64,000 bases of DNA from Thermohalobaculum sp965263335 (GCA_965263335.1 CBDHHE010000001.1:3100001-3164000), one strand, 5' to 3'; shown: positions 55,793-64,000, counted from the first letter of the stretch. A program made the numbers and translations. Notes: generated by a model from the sequence alone, not told the origin.

Positions 55793-56410
55793 ATGAACCC
55801 TGAAACCGAAGCACTCTTGATCATCGACGTGCAGAACGATTTCTGTCCCGGCGGCGCCCTGGCGGTCACTGATGGGGATGCCGTGGTGCCGGTAATCAAC
55901 CAGTTGCAGTCCAGGTTTGCGGTGTGCGTGCTCACCCAGGACTGGCACCCAGCAAACCATCAGTCGTTTGCCTGCAATCACGGCGCCGAGCCGTTTTCCA
56001 CCGCAGAAATGCCCTATGGCACGCAGGTCCTCTGGCCCACCCATTGTGTTCAAGGCACGCATGGCGCCGCGTTCCACGCTGATCTCGAAACAGACCGTGC
56101 TGACCTCGTGATCCGAAAGGGGTTCCGACCGGAGATCGACAGCTATTCCGCGTTCTTCGAAAACGATCGCTCCACCGTCACCGGACTTGCCGGGTACCTC
56201 CGGGAGCGCGGGATCATCGCCGTGGCGCTCGCAGGACTCGCCACCGATTTCTGCGTGCACTACTCGGCAGTGGATGCGGCGAAGCTGGGTCTGCAGGTGC
56301 GCGTGATCGAAGACGCGTGCCGGGCAATCGATCTTGACGGTTCGCTGGACACTGCACGTACCGAAATGCAGGCCGCCGGAGTGACGCTGGTCCAGAGCGC
56401 ATCCGTCTGA
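55793..56410 (+). CDS. pncA: Nicotinamidase
   Basis: 205 residues of the isochorismatase-fold nicotinamidase family, which deaminates nicotinamide to nicotinate. The catalytic triad appears as Asp in IIDVQNDFCPGGAL, Lys in IRKGFRPEIDSYSAF and Cys in GLATDFCVHYSAVDA. Metal ligands are in TQDWHPANHQSF. It is cotranscribed with the NicR-like gene, linking NAD salvage to nicotinate breakdown. Confidence 0.94.
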   Translation: MNPETEALLIIDVQNDFCPGGALAVTDGDAVVPVINQLQSRFAVCVLTQDWHPANHQSFACNHGAEPFSTAEMPYGTQVLWPTHCVQGTHGAAFHADLETDRADLVIRKGFRPEIDSYSAFFENDRSTVTGLAGYLRERGIIAVALAGLATDFCVHYSAVDAAKLGLQVRVIEDACRAIDLDGSLDTARTEMQAAGVTLVQSASV

Positions 56411-56477
56411 AGCCCAGCGACACCAAATCTTTACGCGAACAGGGTCCTATCTGCGCGTTCCAAGAATGGAGTGCGTC

Positions 56478-56792
56478 ATGTCTGATCCCATCACCGCGAT
56501 TTCGCGGGCCGCCGCGGGCGGCGCTGCAGGTCCCGATCTGCCGAAGTTGTCGAAACAGGACGATCCCGCAACCATACGAGCGAAGGCGGAGGCGTTCGAG
56601 TCGGCATTCATCACCGAGATGCTGAAGCACTCGGGCGTCGGCAAGGTGCCGGATGCCTTTGGCGGCGGTGTCGGGGAAGAAGCCTTCTCTGACTTTTTGA
56701 CCCGCGCCTATGCCGAGGAAATCGCCGAGACCCGATCGATCGGCATCGCTGACCATGTCGAAGCGGCGCTGAACCGGAAGATCGGACGATGA
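56478..56792 (+). CDS. flgJ: Flagellar rod-binding protein, FlgJ N-terminal domain type
   Basis: 104 residues from ATG 56478. The core KAEAFESAFITEMLKHSG and AFSDFLTRAYAEEIAE is the rod-capping domain of FlgJ; the muramidase domain of enterobacterial FlgJ is absent, as usual in Alphaproteobacteria, where a separate transglycosylase serves (see 63.4 kb). Its stop overlaps the next start by 4 bases. Confidence 0.82.
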   Translation: MSDPITAISRAAAGGAAGPDLPKLSKQDDPATIRAKAEAFESAFITEMLKHSGVGKVPDAFGGGVGEEAFSDFLTRAYAEEIAETRSIGIADHVEAALNRKIGR

Positions 56793-57187
56793 GCGCGTTC
56801 GAGATGGCACAGGAGCCCGCCGAGGCGATCCATGAGATCACACGTGAGGCCCGTGAGGTTCTGCGCAACGAACGCAGCGTGTTGCTTGAGGGTCAGTATG
56901 AAAGCGTCCCCGCGCTCACGAAGCGCAAGGAGGAGCTTTTGATGCGGCTCGAGGTCGAGATGCGCCGGGCTTATCGCACCCGCCCCGTGGTCGACGCGGT
57001 CAGTGCCCTCATCGCCGACAGCCGACGCAATGAGCAGATGATCAACGCGGCCATCAACGGAGTCGCCCAGGCGCGCCGCAAGATCAAGCTGATCGTGGAA
57101 ACCGGACGTGGGGCGGTTGCATACGCCGAAGACGGAAGTCTTATACGCAGCCGTGACGATGCGGTGAACTCGGTGAAGCGGGCGTGA
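56789..57187 (+). CDS. FlgN-like flagellar export chaperone
   Basis: 132 residues, mostly one long amphipathic helical pair (EITREAREVLRNERSVLLEG, ALTKRKEELLMRLEVEM, NEQMINAAINGVAQARRKI). This is the architecture of FlgN chaperones that escort hook-associated proteins. It follows the rod-binding gene by a 4-base overlap and precedes flagellin. Name inferred from fold and context. Confidence 0.65.
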   Translation: MSAFEMAQEPAEAIHEITREAREVLRNERSVLLEGQYESVPALTKRKEELLMRLEVEMRRAYRTRPVVDAVSALIADSRRNEQMINAAINGVAQARRKIKLIVETGRGAVAYAEDGSLIRSRDDAVNSVKRA

Positions 57188-57472
57188 TGCGCCCGGGCGG
57201 AAGTCATGTTGGCAGGCTCATAAATTGATGAAAATGCTGAGTATTTCTGCCTTCTCGGAGGTGTCTCGGTTTACGCGCTGATAAGCCTTTGTCGCCACAG
57301 TTGCCGACGTGGGCGACAAGCGCTCCCACCCCTCGGCTGAACGCCGCGGGCGCTTTGTCAGAAGACATGTTCCAGAGGCGGAGGCGATGTCTCCGTGAAA
57401 CAGCGGCTCCGGTATGGGGTCGCGTGCCACGTGCCGCGCCGAAAGCGCTGCGGACAAAACAGGAATGATGTC
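57188..57472 (+). promoter_or_regulatory. Flagellin promoter and untranslated leader
   Basis: 285 bases without a gene. A GCTGATAA box at 57277 is like a sigma-28 -10 element, with no good -35 partner. If transcription starts near it the leader would be about 180 bases, holding a GTGGG/CCCAC hairpin and CGGAG/CTCCG hairpin. FlbT, encoded downstream, is known in Caulobacter to act on flagellin mRNA leaders. Confidence 0.4.
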
Positions 57473-58789
57473 ATGAACAGCGGAAGCATTCTTACGAACA
57501 CCAGCGCAATGATCGCGCTGCAGACGCTCAAAACCACCAACAACAATCTTGCCGAGGTCAACAATCAGATCTCCACCGGTAAGAAGGTTGCCACGGCCAA
57601 AGACAACGCCGCCCTCTTCGCAATCTCGAAAGTGATGGAATCGGATGTTGCTGGGTTTAACTCGCTGTCTGAATCGCTGTCGCTTGGCGGTTCGACTGTG
57701 GCTGTTGCTTCTAACGCCGCGTCTTCGATCAGCGATCTCCTCAACGAGATCAAAGGCAAGATCGTTGCAGCAAACGAAGACAACGTTGATCGTACCAAGC
57801 TGCAGGCGGAAGTCGTTTCGCTGCGTGACCAGATCACCAGCATTGTTGACTCGGCTCAGTTCAATGGTCTGAACCTGATCGACGGTTCGAACGCTTCGTT
57901 CAGTGTCCTCTCCTCGCTGAACCGCGATGCTTCGGGAACCGTCAGCACCGGGAACGTGACGCTCGACACAGCCACAACCAACCTCACCGTCACCGCGGGC
58001 CTCGACCTCGATGACTTTGACGGCGGCACCGGTGGTGCAGCGGCCGCAACCGGCAACCAGGCTGGTACCGATGAAACCGCAACGCCGGGCGGCTTTGACA
58101 ACACGGGCTTCCAGGTGATCACCGCACTTGGTGGCGCAAACGACACCTTCTCCGTCGACTTCACAACCCAGGGTGGTGCCGGTGCCCTGCTCGCCTCCGA
58201 TCAGGCCGGTGGTGCGGATCCGACCGACGACACCGGGCTTCTGGCTGGTGACAACGTTCAGATACAGATCGGGTCGGTGACCGCAAGCTACGCTGTCCGT
58301 GAGGGCGACATCGCTGAGGACATCGCGGCAGGTATCCGTGCATCTCTGATCGACGCCGGTATCGACACCGCGGCATTCACCGTCGCAACAAACGGTACAG
58401 CGATCGACGTGCAGAACCAGGGCAACTTGGAAGTGCGTGTGGAAACGTCTGTTGCACGTGGCTCGGGTGGTCTTTCGGCTCTGTCGAACATCGACGTGAC
58501 CACCGCTGGAGGCGCTTCGACCGCTCTTGGCACGATCGAATCCACCATTCAGAGCGCTGTCGATGCTCAGGCAGCTCTCGGGACCGTGGAGAAGCGTCTC
58601 GATATCCAGGCGAGCTTCATCGACAACCTGATCGACAGCTTCAAGGCTGGTATCGGTTCGCTGGTTGACGCTGACCTCGAGGAAGCTTCGGCACGTCTGC
58701 AGGCTCTGCAGGTCCAGCAGCAGCTGGGCATCCAGGCTCTGTCGGTCGCCAACCAGTCGCCGCAGAACATCCTGGCTCTCTTCCGCTAA
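57473..58789 (+). CDS. fliC: Flagellin
   Basis: 438 residues. The N-terminal domain (ILTNTSAMIALQTLKTTNN, VNNQISTGKKVATAKDNAA) and the C-terminal domain (EKRLDIQASFIDNLIDSF, LQVQQQLGIQALSVANQSPQ) are typical and end in ILALFR. A central insertion of 150-170 residues, Thr/Gly/Ala-rich, makes it longer than the 270-residue Caulobacter type. It is exported by the flagellar type III system. ATG 57473 has AGGA upstream. A hairpin follows the stop. Confidence 0.95.
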   Translation: MNSGSILTNTSAMIALQTLKTTNNNLAEVNNQISTGKKVATAKDNAALFAISKVMESDVAGFNSLSESLSLGGSTVAVASNAASSISDLLNEIKGKIVAANEDNVDRTKLQAEVVSLRDQITSIVDSAQFNGLNLIDGSNASFSVLSSLNRDASGTVSTGNVTLDTATTNLTVTAGLDLDDFDGGTGGAAAATGNQAGTDETATPGGFDNTGFQVITALGGANDTFSVDFTTQGGAGALLASDQAGGADPTDDTGLLAGDNVQIQIGSVTASYAVREGDIAEDIAAGIRASLIDAGIDTAAFTVATNGTAIDVQNQGNLEVRVETSVARGSGGLSALSNIDVTTAGGASTALGTIESTIQSAVDAQAALGTVEKRLDIQASFIDNLIDSFKAGIGSLVDADLEEASARLQALQVQQQLGIQALSVANQSPQNILALFR

Positions 58790-58798
58790 GAAGACCAA

Positions 58799-58827
58799 GG
58801 ACCGGGGTGACGAACTCGCCCCGGTCC
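58799..58827 (+). terminator. Hairpin after flagellin
   Basis: GGACCGGGG and CCCCGGTCC form a nine-pair stem with an 11-base loop 10 bases after the flagellin stop. No T-run follows, so it may stabilise the flagellin mRNA end and dampen readthrough into flaF. Confidence 0.6.
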
Positions 58828-58879
58828 ATCCCAGACATTGAGTCCATTGCACACGCCCGAAGGCTGAGAAGGACACAAA

Positions 58880-59275
58880 ATGCGCCCGAACAAGCAGCCG
58901 CAGAACGGTTACATGATGGCGACCCGGCATACCGGAAGCCCGCGAAGCATTGAGTACCAAGTGTTCAGCCGGGTGACAGGAAAAATCAATGATGCCAGCA
59001 GTGAATCTGCTTCATTTTCCGAGCTCGCCGATGCACTGCACGAAAACATCAAACTCTGGAACGCAATCGCCATAGATGTTGTCGACGATGGCAACCAACT
59101 TCCGACTCATTTACGCGCTCAACTTCTCTATTTAACTGAGTTCACAATCGCTCACACGCGCAAAGTACTCAATCGTACAGCGGATGCGAGCGCTCTCGTC
59201 GATATCAATACGGCGATTATGCGCGGTTTGCGCCAGACCGCGCCGCCGCAAGAGGTAGACCAATGCCCGGCCTGA
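58880..59275 (+). CDS. flaF: Flagellar biosynthesis regulator FlaF
   Basis: 131 residues matching FlaF (SPRSIEYQVFSRVTGKIN, ALHENIKLWNAIAIDV, HTRKVLNRTADASALVDIN), which promotes flagellin secretion or translation opposite FlbT. AAGGA precedes ATG 58880; later Met codons at residues 12-13 are alternatives. It overlaps flbT by 13 bases. Confidence 0.93.
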   Translation: MRPNKQPQNGYMMATRHTGSPRSIEYQVFSRVTGKINDASSESASFSELADALHENIKLWNAIAIDVVDDGNQLPTHLRAQLLYLTEFTIAHTRKVLNRTADASALVDINTAIMRGLRQTAPPQEVDQCPA

Positions 59276-59697
59276 TCCTAAAGCTTCGAGCGCATGAACA
59301 GATCCTTGTGAACGGGGTCGTCATGCAAAATGGCGACCGGAACGCACGTCTGATCATAAAAACTCCGGATGCAAAAATCCTGCGTTTGCGCGATGCCATA
59401 CACCCTGATGAAGTCGACACACCGGTGAAGCGCGTATGCTACATCGCGCAGCTTGCAGTAGCGGGAGAAACAGCTGCTGAAGATGCTCTAGAGCAACTCG
59501 ATACGGGTATGCGGCAAATTGGAGATGCGTTGAACGGTGTTGCCGGTTCAGAGCACTTAAACGCAGCACAGGACGAGCTCTCAAGACAGAACTTCTACGG
59601 TGTGCTCCGAAACCTTCGCCGTCTCCTGCCACTTGAGAAACAACTCCTTGGCCTTCCTCAGCGCCAAAGCAACGCAAGCCCTGGGATCGCCTACTGA
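59263..59697 (+). CDS. flbT: Flagellin regulator FlbT
   Basis: 144 residues. LILKLRAHEQILVNGVVMQNG at the start and FYGVLRNLRRLLPLEKQLL at the end are the FlbT family patterns. FlbT couples flagellin mRNA stability to hook assembly in Caulobacter. Overlaps flaF by 13 bases and the next gene by one (59697). Confidence 0.93.
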   Translation: MPGLILKLRAHEQILVNGVVMQNGDRNARLIIKTPDAKILRLRDAIHPDEVDTPVKRVCYIAQLAVAGETAAEDALEQLDTGMRQIGDALNGVAGSEHLNAAQDELSRQNFYGVLRNLRRLLPLEKQLLGLPQRQSNASPGIAY

Positions 59698-60533
59698 TGC
59701 CGCTTCCACCAGCAATTCCGTTCGGGGGCCTCGCTGGCTTGCAATTCCTCGAGCGCACTTTCGACAGGCAATTTGCAAACTTTAGCCAGAGTGCAGACTT
59801 GCAACGCGAGATCGACTACTTTCTGGAGAACGCTGGCTCGATCACCACCGCAGAAGAGCTTGTGGGGGATCGGCGCTTGCTATCCGTTGCTCTCGGTGCG
59901 TTTGGCCTTGACGAGGATATCAACAAAGGCGCTTTCATCCGCAAGATTCTCGAAGAAGGTACCTTTGACGAAAGGGCTTTTGCTAACCGGCTCGTCGAGC
60001 CCGCCTACAAAGAAATGTCAGCATTTCTGGGCTTCGGAGATTTCGGCTCGGTACTTGGCATCGAGTCACGCCGCGAGGAAATCGTGGAGCGCTTCCGCGA
60101 GCGACAATTTGAAATTGCCGTGGGAGAGCAGGACTTCGATCTACGCGTGGCACTCAACTTTCGTCGCGAAGTCGCTGCCATAACCGAGTCTGCATCTGAA
60201 AACACTATTCTGCTGCGTCTCCTGGGCTCTCCGCCGCTGCGCTCGTTCATCGAGGGTGCCCTGAACCTACCCAGTGAAGTCGCACAAATCGACTTGGATC
60301 GTCAGGTCGAAGAAGTGGAAGATCGGCTTGGGCAGATCCTTGGGGACAGCTCACCGAGTATTCTCAAAGATCCTGCGGCCATCGACACCTTGATAAAGCG
60401 GTTTATGCTGAACAGTCAGCTACAAAGCGGCGCTATCGGCACTCAGACGCGCGGGAGTGCGGCGCTGAGCCTTCTACAATCGAGCGGGTTTGGGGCCGGT
60501 GCACAAACAAATCTGTTCTTGTCCGGTCTCTAA
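59697..60533 (+). CDS. DUF1217 flagellar protein
   Basis: 278 residues, mainly helical, of the DUF1217 family, which sits in flagellar clusters of Rhodobacterales. Conserved segments include EIDYFLENAGSITTAEEL, EPAYKEMSAFLGFGDFGSV and NFRREVAAITESASENT. Function unknown; a filament or export role is inferred from context. It is coupled to flbT by a one-base overlap. The opposing fliI gene ends 15 bases later. Confidence 0.85.
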   Translation: MPLPPAIPFGGLAGLQFLERTFDRQFANFSQSADLQREIDYFLENAGSITTAEELVGDRRLLSVALGAFGLDEDINKGAFIRKILEEGTFDERAFANRLVEPAYKEMSAFLGFGDFGSVLGIESRREEIVERFRERQFEIAVGEQDFDLRVALNFRREVAAITESASENTILLRLLGSPPLRSFIEGALNLPSEVAQIDLDRQVEEVEDRLGQILGDSSPSILKDPAAIDTLIKRFMLNSQLQSGAIGTQTRGSAALSLLQSSGFGAGAQTNLFLSGL

Positions 60534-60548
60534 AGCGGGAAGAGCGAC

Positions 60549-61883
60549 CTAAGTTCGGGCGGGCTCACTTGCCGAATGGTCAAGAATTTCTGCAAGAGCC
60601 TGAAATGACGCGAGTGTGCCGTTCTTCGCGTCGCTTGATCCTATGAATGCGTCAAGCAACGGCCACACCTCAATCGCGCGATCGATTGTCGGATCTGATC
60701 CAGCAACATAAAGTCCGGCACGTATCATCGGTTCGGCTTCTTCATATGCTGCGATTAATCTGCGTGCCTCATTGGCAAGTTGTTCTTCAGTTTCGGTCCA
60801 TGCCGCAGGAGCAGACCGCGAAACCGACCGGCGCACATCTATTGCTGGGAACCTCCCTCGCTCTGCAATCGAGCGCTCCAACACAACATGACCATCAAGC
60901 ACACCGCGCACCATATCCGCCACAGGTTCATCCATGTCGGAACCCGCGACCAGCACAGTAAAGATTGCGGTGATGTCCCCCATTTTTGAGCTTTCCACTC
61001 CCGGGCCCGCGCGCTCACAAAGCGCTGCAATCGCCGGTGCTGTGGAGGGAGGGAACGCACGAAGCGCCGGAACTTCGCCGGCAGCTAAAGCTATCTCGCG
61101 GTGTGCTTCGGCAAATCTGGTAACCGAGTCTAGGAGGCAAAGCACGTGACGACCGGTGTCACGGAAGTGCTCGGCCACCGCGAGCGTCAACCAGGCAGCG
61201 CGACGCTTTACCAGCGCGGTCTGATCTGAAGTGGCCCCGATGATGATCGCACGCGACAAGCCATTTTTAACGCGAAGTGTCTGAACAAACTCACCCATTT
61301 CCCGGCCCCGCTCCCCGATGAGACCAACCACAACCACATCTGCCTCAACCCCAAGTGCGAGATCAGCCATCAACCTAGATTTGCCCACGCCCGATCCAGC
61401 AAAGACCCCCAGCCGCTGTCCGCGGCAAAGCGGCAACATGGTATCCAGCGCAGCGGTCCCTGTACTCAATCTTCCGCCGAGCTGCCTGCGAGAGTCCCCC
61501 CGAGGCGGAGTTGCACAGAGCGAGCTTTTTGCAGCTCCGGCTTGCGGATACGTGCCGTCGACACGCTGACCGAACGCATCCAGAACCGATCCAAGCCAGT
61601 CATCTGACACTCGCAGCTCTGCCTGCTGGACCAACCATGCGCGCAAGCCTGCCGCCAGACCGTTTGGTGAAGAATTCAGAACCGCGGTCACGTGTTGATC
61701 GTCGAGGGCAACAATTTCGCCACTGATGTTTTCTGTCGGCAGATTGATCTCCACGCTGTCCCCGAGTCTTGCAAGTCCGCTTAGCCCCGCGATCCGGACG
61801 GAAGCGCCGTCTGATGCAATCACGGTGCCCCAGAGGCGCGCAAAGACTTGCCCCACATCCGGAAGAGTCACGCCCTCATGCAT
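60549..61883 (-). CDS. fliI: Flagellar export ATPase FliI
   Basis: From ATG 61883, 444 residues. Walker A GVFAGSGVGKSRL, the catalytic Glu region VVGLIGERGREMGEF, Walker B VLCLLDSVTRFAEAHREIAL and ESSKMGDITAIFTVLV mark the F1-beta-like type III export ATPase. The first 90 residues form the hexamer crown domain. It unfolds export cargo at the flagellar base. It is divergent from flgB across an 89-base interval. Confidence 0.95.
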   Translation of the reverse strand: MHEGVTLPDVGQVFARLWGTVIASDGASVRIAGLSGLARLGDSVEINLPTENISGEIVALDDQHVTAVLNSSPNGLAAGLRAWLVQQAELRVSDDWLGSVLDAFGQRVDGTYPQAGAAKSSLCATPPRGDSRRQLGGRLSTGTAALDTMLPLCRGQRLGVFAGSGVGKSRLMADLALGVEADVVVVGLIGERGREMGEFVQTLRVKNGLSRAIIIGATSDQTALVKRRAAWLTLAVAEHFRDTGRHVLCLLDSVTRFAEAHREIALAAGEVPALRAFPPSTAPAIAALCERAGPGVESSKMGDITAIFTVLVAGSDMDEPVADMVRGVLDGHVVLERSIAERGRFPAIDVRRSVSRSAPAAWTETEEQLANEARRLIAAYEEAEPMIRAGLYVAGSDPTIDRAIEVWPLLDAFIGSSDAKNGTLASFQALAEILDHSASEPART

Positions 61884-61972
61884 AGGTGGCCCCACTTCTT
61901 AGCGAAGACACACCCAAACTTAAGGATTCGCCCGTAGACCAAACCGCGAACAGCGAGAGAGAAACGTCGCGC

Positions 61973-62362
61973 ATGTTTGAAGAACTCACTTTGGTCAAGA
62001 TGGCCACGTCAATGGCGCGCCACGCGGGCGCCAGACACACCGTCATTGCCGAGAACATCGCCAATGCAGACACGCCGGGCTATCGCGCGCGCGATGTGAA
62101 GGCTTTCTCGGAATACGTTAAGGAAGCGTTCACGCCGCGGGCGACTCGCGCAGCACATGTGGGCGGAACCGCTCTTACACGCGCAGCCAACAGGCCTGAA
62201 GTGGTTGTAGACGAGGCCATGCAACCCTCTGCGAACGGCAACTCTGTTTCTCTCGAGCAAGAGAGCGTGCGCTCAGTCGAGTCGCGCGGCCAGCACGCAC
62301 TGGCCTTGGCCATCTATGGTAAAACCAGGGACTTGATGTCTCTCGCCTTGAGAGCACGCTGA
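61973..62362 (+). CDS. flgB: Flagellar basal-body rod protein FlgB
   Basis: 129 residues from ATG 61973. HTVIAENIANADTPGYRARDV is the conserved FlgB N-terminal motif, and QHALALAIYGKTRDLMSLALR the C-terminal helix. It forms the proximal rod with FlgC and FliE. First gene of a flgB-flgC-fliE-fliQ-transglycosylase operon. Confidence 0.95.
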   Translation: MFEELTLVKMATSMARHAGARHTVIAENIANADTPGYRARDVKAFSEYVKEAFTPRATRAAHVGGTALTRAANRPEVVVDEAMQPSANGNSVSLEQESVRSVESRGQHALALAIYGKTRDLMSLALRAR

Positions 62363-62375
62363 GACGGAGTGACCG

Positions 62376-62768
62376 ATGTTTGAGATACTCAAGGCGATGA
62401 AGACTGCTGCCAGCGGGATGGGCGCCCAAAGCCTTCGTCTGCGCATTGTCGGTGAAAACATCGCCAACGCCGACACCGCGGGCTTTCAGCGCAAGACCGT
62501 TAGTTTTGAAAGCGAGGTGGACCGCGCTCTGGGTGTAAACCGTGTCGTTCCCGGGCCGGTCCGTCTCGATGAGCGTCCCGTGCGCGAGACCTATTCGCCA
62601 GGCCACCCGCTTGCGGACGAACGCGGGATTCTCGCGCTCTCGAACGTCGACCCTCTGGTAGAGATTGCAGACGCCCGCGAAGCGCAGCGTTCATACCAAG
62701 CCAATCTCACAATCTTTGATCAGGCCCGTCGCATGGCCTCAGGTACGCTCGATTTGTTGCGTAGGTAG
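62376..62768 (+). CDS. flgC: Flagellar basal-body rod protein FlgC
   Basis: 130 residues. LRIVGENIANADTAGFQRKTV and VEIADAREAQRSYQANLTIFD are FlgC signatures, ending in a rod helix (ARRMASGTLDLLRR). It lies 13 bases after flgB. Confidence 0.95.
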   Translation: MFEILKAMKTAASGMGAQSLRLRIVGENIANADTAGFQRKTVSFESEVDRALGVNRVVPGPVRLDERPVRETYSPGHPLADERGILALSNVDPLVEIADAREAQRSYQANLTIFDQARRMASGTLDLLRR

Positions 62769-62791
62769 TATGGTAAACGAGGAGAAACCTC

Positions 62792-63091
62792 ATGAAAATC
62801 GAAACCTCCATGGCCAGCCAGCTGTACAGTGCTGCCCGCAAGCTCGATGGTGGCGAAAAGATCGAGCAGTCAGACCCCAGCTTTGCCGATGCACTCGAAA
62901 GTGCGATGCGCGAGATGCGCAACGCGATCAATCGCGGCGAAAACGCCTCGATCGAGGCCATGTCGGGCCGCGGCGACGTTCAGTCTGTCGTCGAAGCACT
63001 GACTGCCACGGAGATGGCACTCGAGACCGCAGTGGTGGTCCGCGACAAAGTCGTCGAAGCATACCAGGAAATCATGCGGATGCCTGTCTAG
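62792..63091 (+). CDS. fliE: Flagellar hook-basal body protein FliE
   Basis: 99 residues. SFADALESAMREMRNAINRGE and VVEALTATEMALETAVVVRDKVVEAYQEIMRM are typical of FliE, the MS-ring to rod adaptor. A GAGGAGA ribosome site precedes it. It is 23 bases after flgC. Confidence 0.94.
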   Translation: MKIETSMASQLYSAARKLDGGEKIEQSDPSFADALESAMREMRNAINRGENASIEAMSGRGDVQSVVEALTATEMALETAVVVRDKVVEAYQEIMRMPV

Positions 63092-63137
63092 CGAAGCCAG
63101 TCAGGTCGCCCGTGACACCGCAAGGTTCGGCAGAAGA

Positions 63138-63404
63138 ATGACCGAAATCGAAGTCGTCACACTGATGCGAGAAGCGGTCTGGACCGCCGTTGTAATTTCC
63201 GGTCCGGTCCTGGCCGTTGCTCTGTTCGTGGGCATCGTGATTGGCCTGCTGCAAGCACTGACCTCTATTCAGGAGCTCACCTTAACCTTCGTGCCCAAGC
63301 TGCTCGCCATGGCCGCTGTCTTCTGGGTGAGCATGTCTTTCATGGCGCAGGGATTGGTCACACTGTTCCAGGATCGCATTATCCCGATTGTTGCCGGAGG
63401 ATGA
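63138..63404 (+). CDS. fliQ: Flagellar export protein FliQ
   Basis: 88 residues with two membrane helices (VVISGPVLAVALFVGIVIGLLQ and LLAMAAVFWVSMSFMAQGLV) and the conserved QALTSIQELTLTFVPK loop. It is part of the FliPQR export gate. Its stop overlaps the next ATG by 4 bases. Confidence 0.95.
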   Translation: MTEIEVVTLMREAVWTAVVISGPVLAVALFVGIVIGLLQALTSIQELTLTFVPKLLAMAAVFWVSMSFMAQGLVTLFQDRIIPIVAGG

Positions 63405-64000
63405 GAACCATCGCACGCATCTGTGCGGGGCTCGGCCTGGCCGCTTGCCTTGTGACTGGCGGGGTGGCGAGCACAGAGCGTGACATGTCCCTTTGCCGGG
63501 ACGCCGCTTACTCCGCTGCCAACCGACATGCCATCCCAGTTGCCGTACTTGAGGCGATTACTCTTGTCGAAACACGTACGCGCCGCGGCGACAGTTCGGG
63601 CCCATGGCCCTGGACGGTCAACGTCGCGGGAAAGGGTGCTTGGTTCGACACCCGCAAGCAAGCTTTGCGCCATGCGAAGGCAGCGCTGAAACGCGGTGTG
63701 AGGTCTTTTGATGTTGGATGCTTTCAGTTGAACTACCGCTGGCATGGCGCACACTTTGGTTCAATCGACGAAATGTTCGATCCTGATATGTCCAGCGACT
63801 ATGCCGCACGTTTCCTGAAAACGCTTCATGCGGAGAGCGGCGACTGGATGGTCGCTGCAGGACACTATCACTCGCGCACACATCATCATGCGGAACGATA
63901 CCGCAGCATGGTTGCGAGAGCGATGACCAGATCCGCGCCCGAACGTCCGCCTCGGGCGGTGGCTAGTGCGCCAGCAATGCGCATGGCAGGGCGGTTGTGG
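63401..64000 (+). CDS. Lytic transglycosylase, SLT family, cut by window end
   Basis: ATG 63401 overlaps fliQ. The open frame runs 200 codons to the edge. A signal peptide (ICAGLGLAACLVTGGVA) precedes a goose-lysozyme/SLT-like domain: IPVAVLEAITLVETRTRRG holds the probable catalytic Glu, and VRSFDVGCFQLNYRWHG and SGDWMVAAGHYHSR match the SLT core. As its gene is in the rod operon and FlgJ here lacks a muramidase domain, it likely opens peptidoglycan for the rod. The C-terminus is not visible. Confidence 0.85.
   Translation, partial: MRTIARICAGLGLAACLVTGGVASTERDMSLCRDAAYSAANRHAIPVAVLEAITLVETRTRRGDSSGPWPWTVNVAGKGAWFDTRKQALRHAKAALKRGVRSFDVGCFQLNYRWHGAHFGSIDEMFDPDMSSDYAARFLKTLHAESGDWMVAAGHYHSRTHHHAERYRSMVARAMTRSAPERPPRAVASAPAMRMAGRLW

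Noticed and set aside
57218..58960. 580-codon minus-strand open frame opposite flagellin
   Set aside because: Shadow of the flagellin gene; Cys/Arg/Val-rich and without recognisable motifs or ribosome site.

Overview
The window looks like chromosome from a marine, flagellated alphaproteobacterium, most likely Rhodobacteraceae (Roseobacter/Rhodovulum type). The support is gene content: flaF-flbT next to a flagellin, a DUF1217 flagellar protein, a SPOR-DacA-tmk-holB-tatD-MBL string, a TRAP transporter remnant, a ddhABDC-type dimethyl sulfide dehydrogenase operon, and an rRNA operon with 23S intervening sequences and a following initiator tRNA. Composition is GC-rich, so long antisense shadow ORFs are common and were discarded.

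Layout. 0-2.3 kb: end of a TRAP solute-binding protein, a flavin-binding PNPOx-fold protein and purB. 2.3-10.1 kb (minus strand): a secreted RTX protein, then a housekeeping block (MBL hydrolase, tatD, holB, tmk, D,D-carboxypeptidase, SPOR lipoprotein). 10.2 kb: tRNA-Ser(TGA), followed by about 0.85 kb with no convincing gene. 11.1-19.3 kb (minus): ddhA-ddhB-ddhD-ddhC, extended by an NBP35-like P-loop ATPase and a 610-residue beta-propeller-like protein, all with tiny overlaps or gaps. Divergent from it (19.5-22.6 kb) are a cytosolic hybrid histidine kinase and an OmpR/TorR-type response regulator; three phased direct repeats lie between the two transcription units. 22.8-28.7 kb: a Ugp-like ABC importer with a phosphodiesterase and a PhnF-type GntR regulator. 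29.2-34.3 kb: sulfotransferase-like protein, amidohydrolase, exported rhodanese, 1-Cys peroxiredoxin and a CadC-like winged-helix/TPR regulator.

34.5-41.2 kb (minus): an rRNA operon in the order 16S, tRNA-Ala, tRNA-Ile, 23S, 5S, tRNA-fMet. The Ala-Ile order is the reverse of the usual one. The 23S carries insertions in helix 9 and helix 45. These insertions and the tRNA-Ile/23S spacer each hold an inverted pair of one small hairpin family with compensatory base changes. A frameshifted integrase fused to the tail of an IS3-type transposase lies beside tRNA-fMet.

41.5-56.4 kb: a Bcr/CflA-like MFS exporter, a complete Dpp-type ABC importer, a second metallophosphoesterase, and a nicotinate catabolic cluster (UPF0280, 6-hydroxynicotinate reductase, a molybdenum hydroxylase made of a fused FeS/Mo protein plus an FAD subunit, a MarR/NicR-like regulator, nicotinamidase). 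This gene set points to nicotinamide to nicotinate to 6-hydroxynicotinate and then a reductive ring pathway, under a NicR-like repressor whose probable operator is visible between the divergent genes.

56.5-64 kb: a flagellar cluster (rod-binding protein, FlgN-like chaperone, flagellin, flaF, flbT, DUF1217 protein, fliI, then flgB-flgC-fliE-fliQ and a lytic transglycosylase cut by the window edge).
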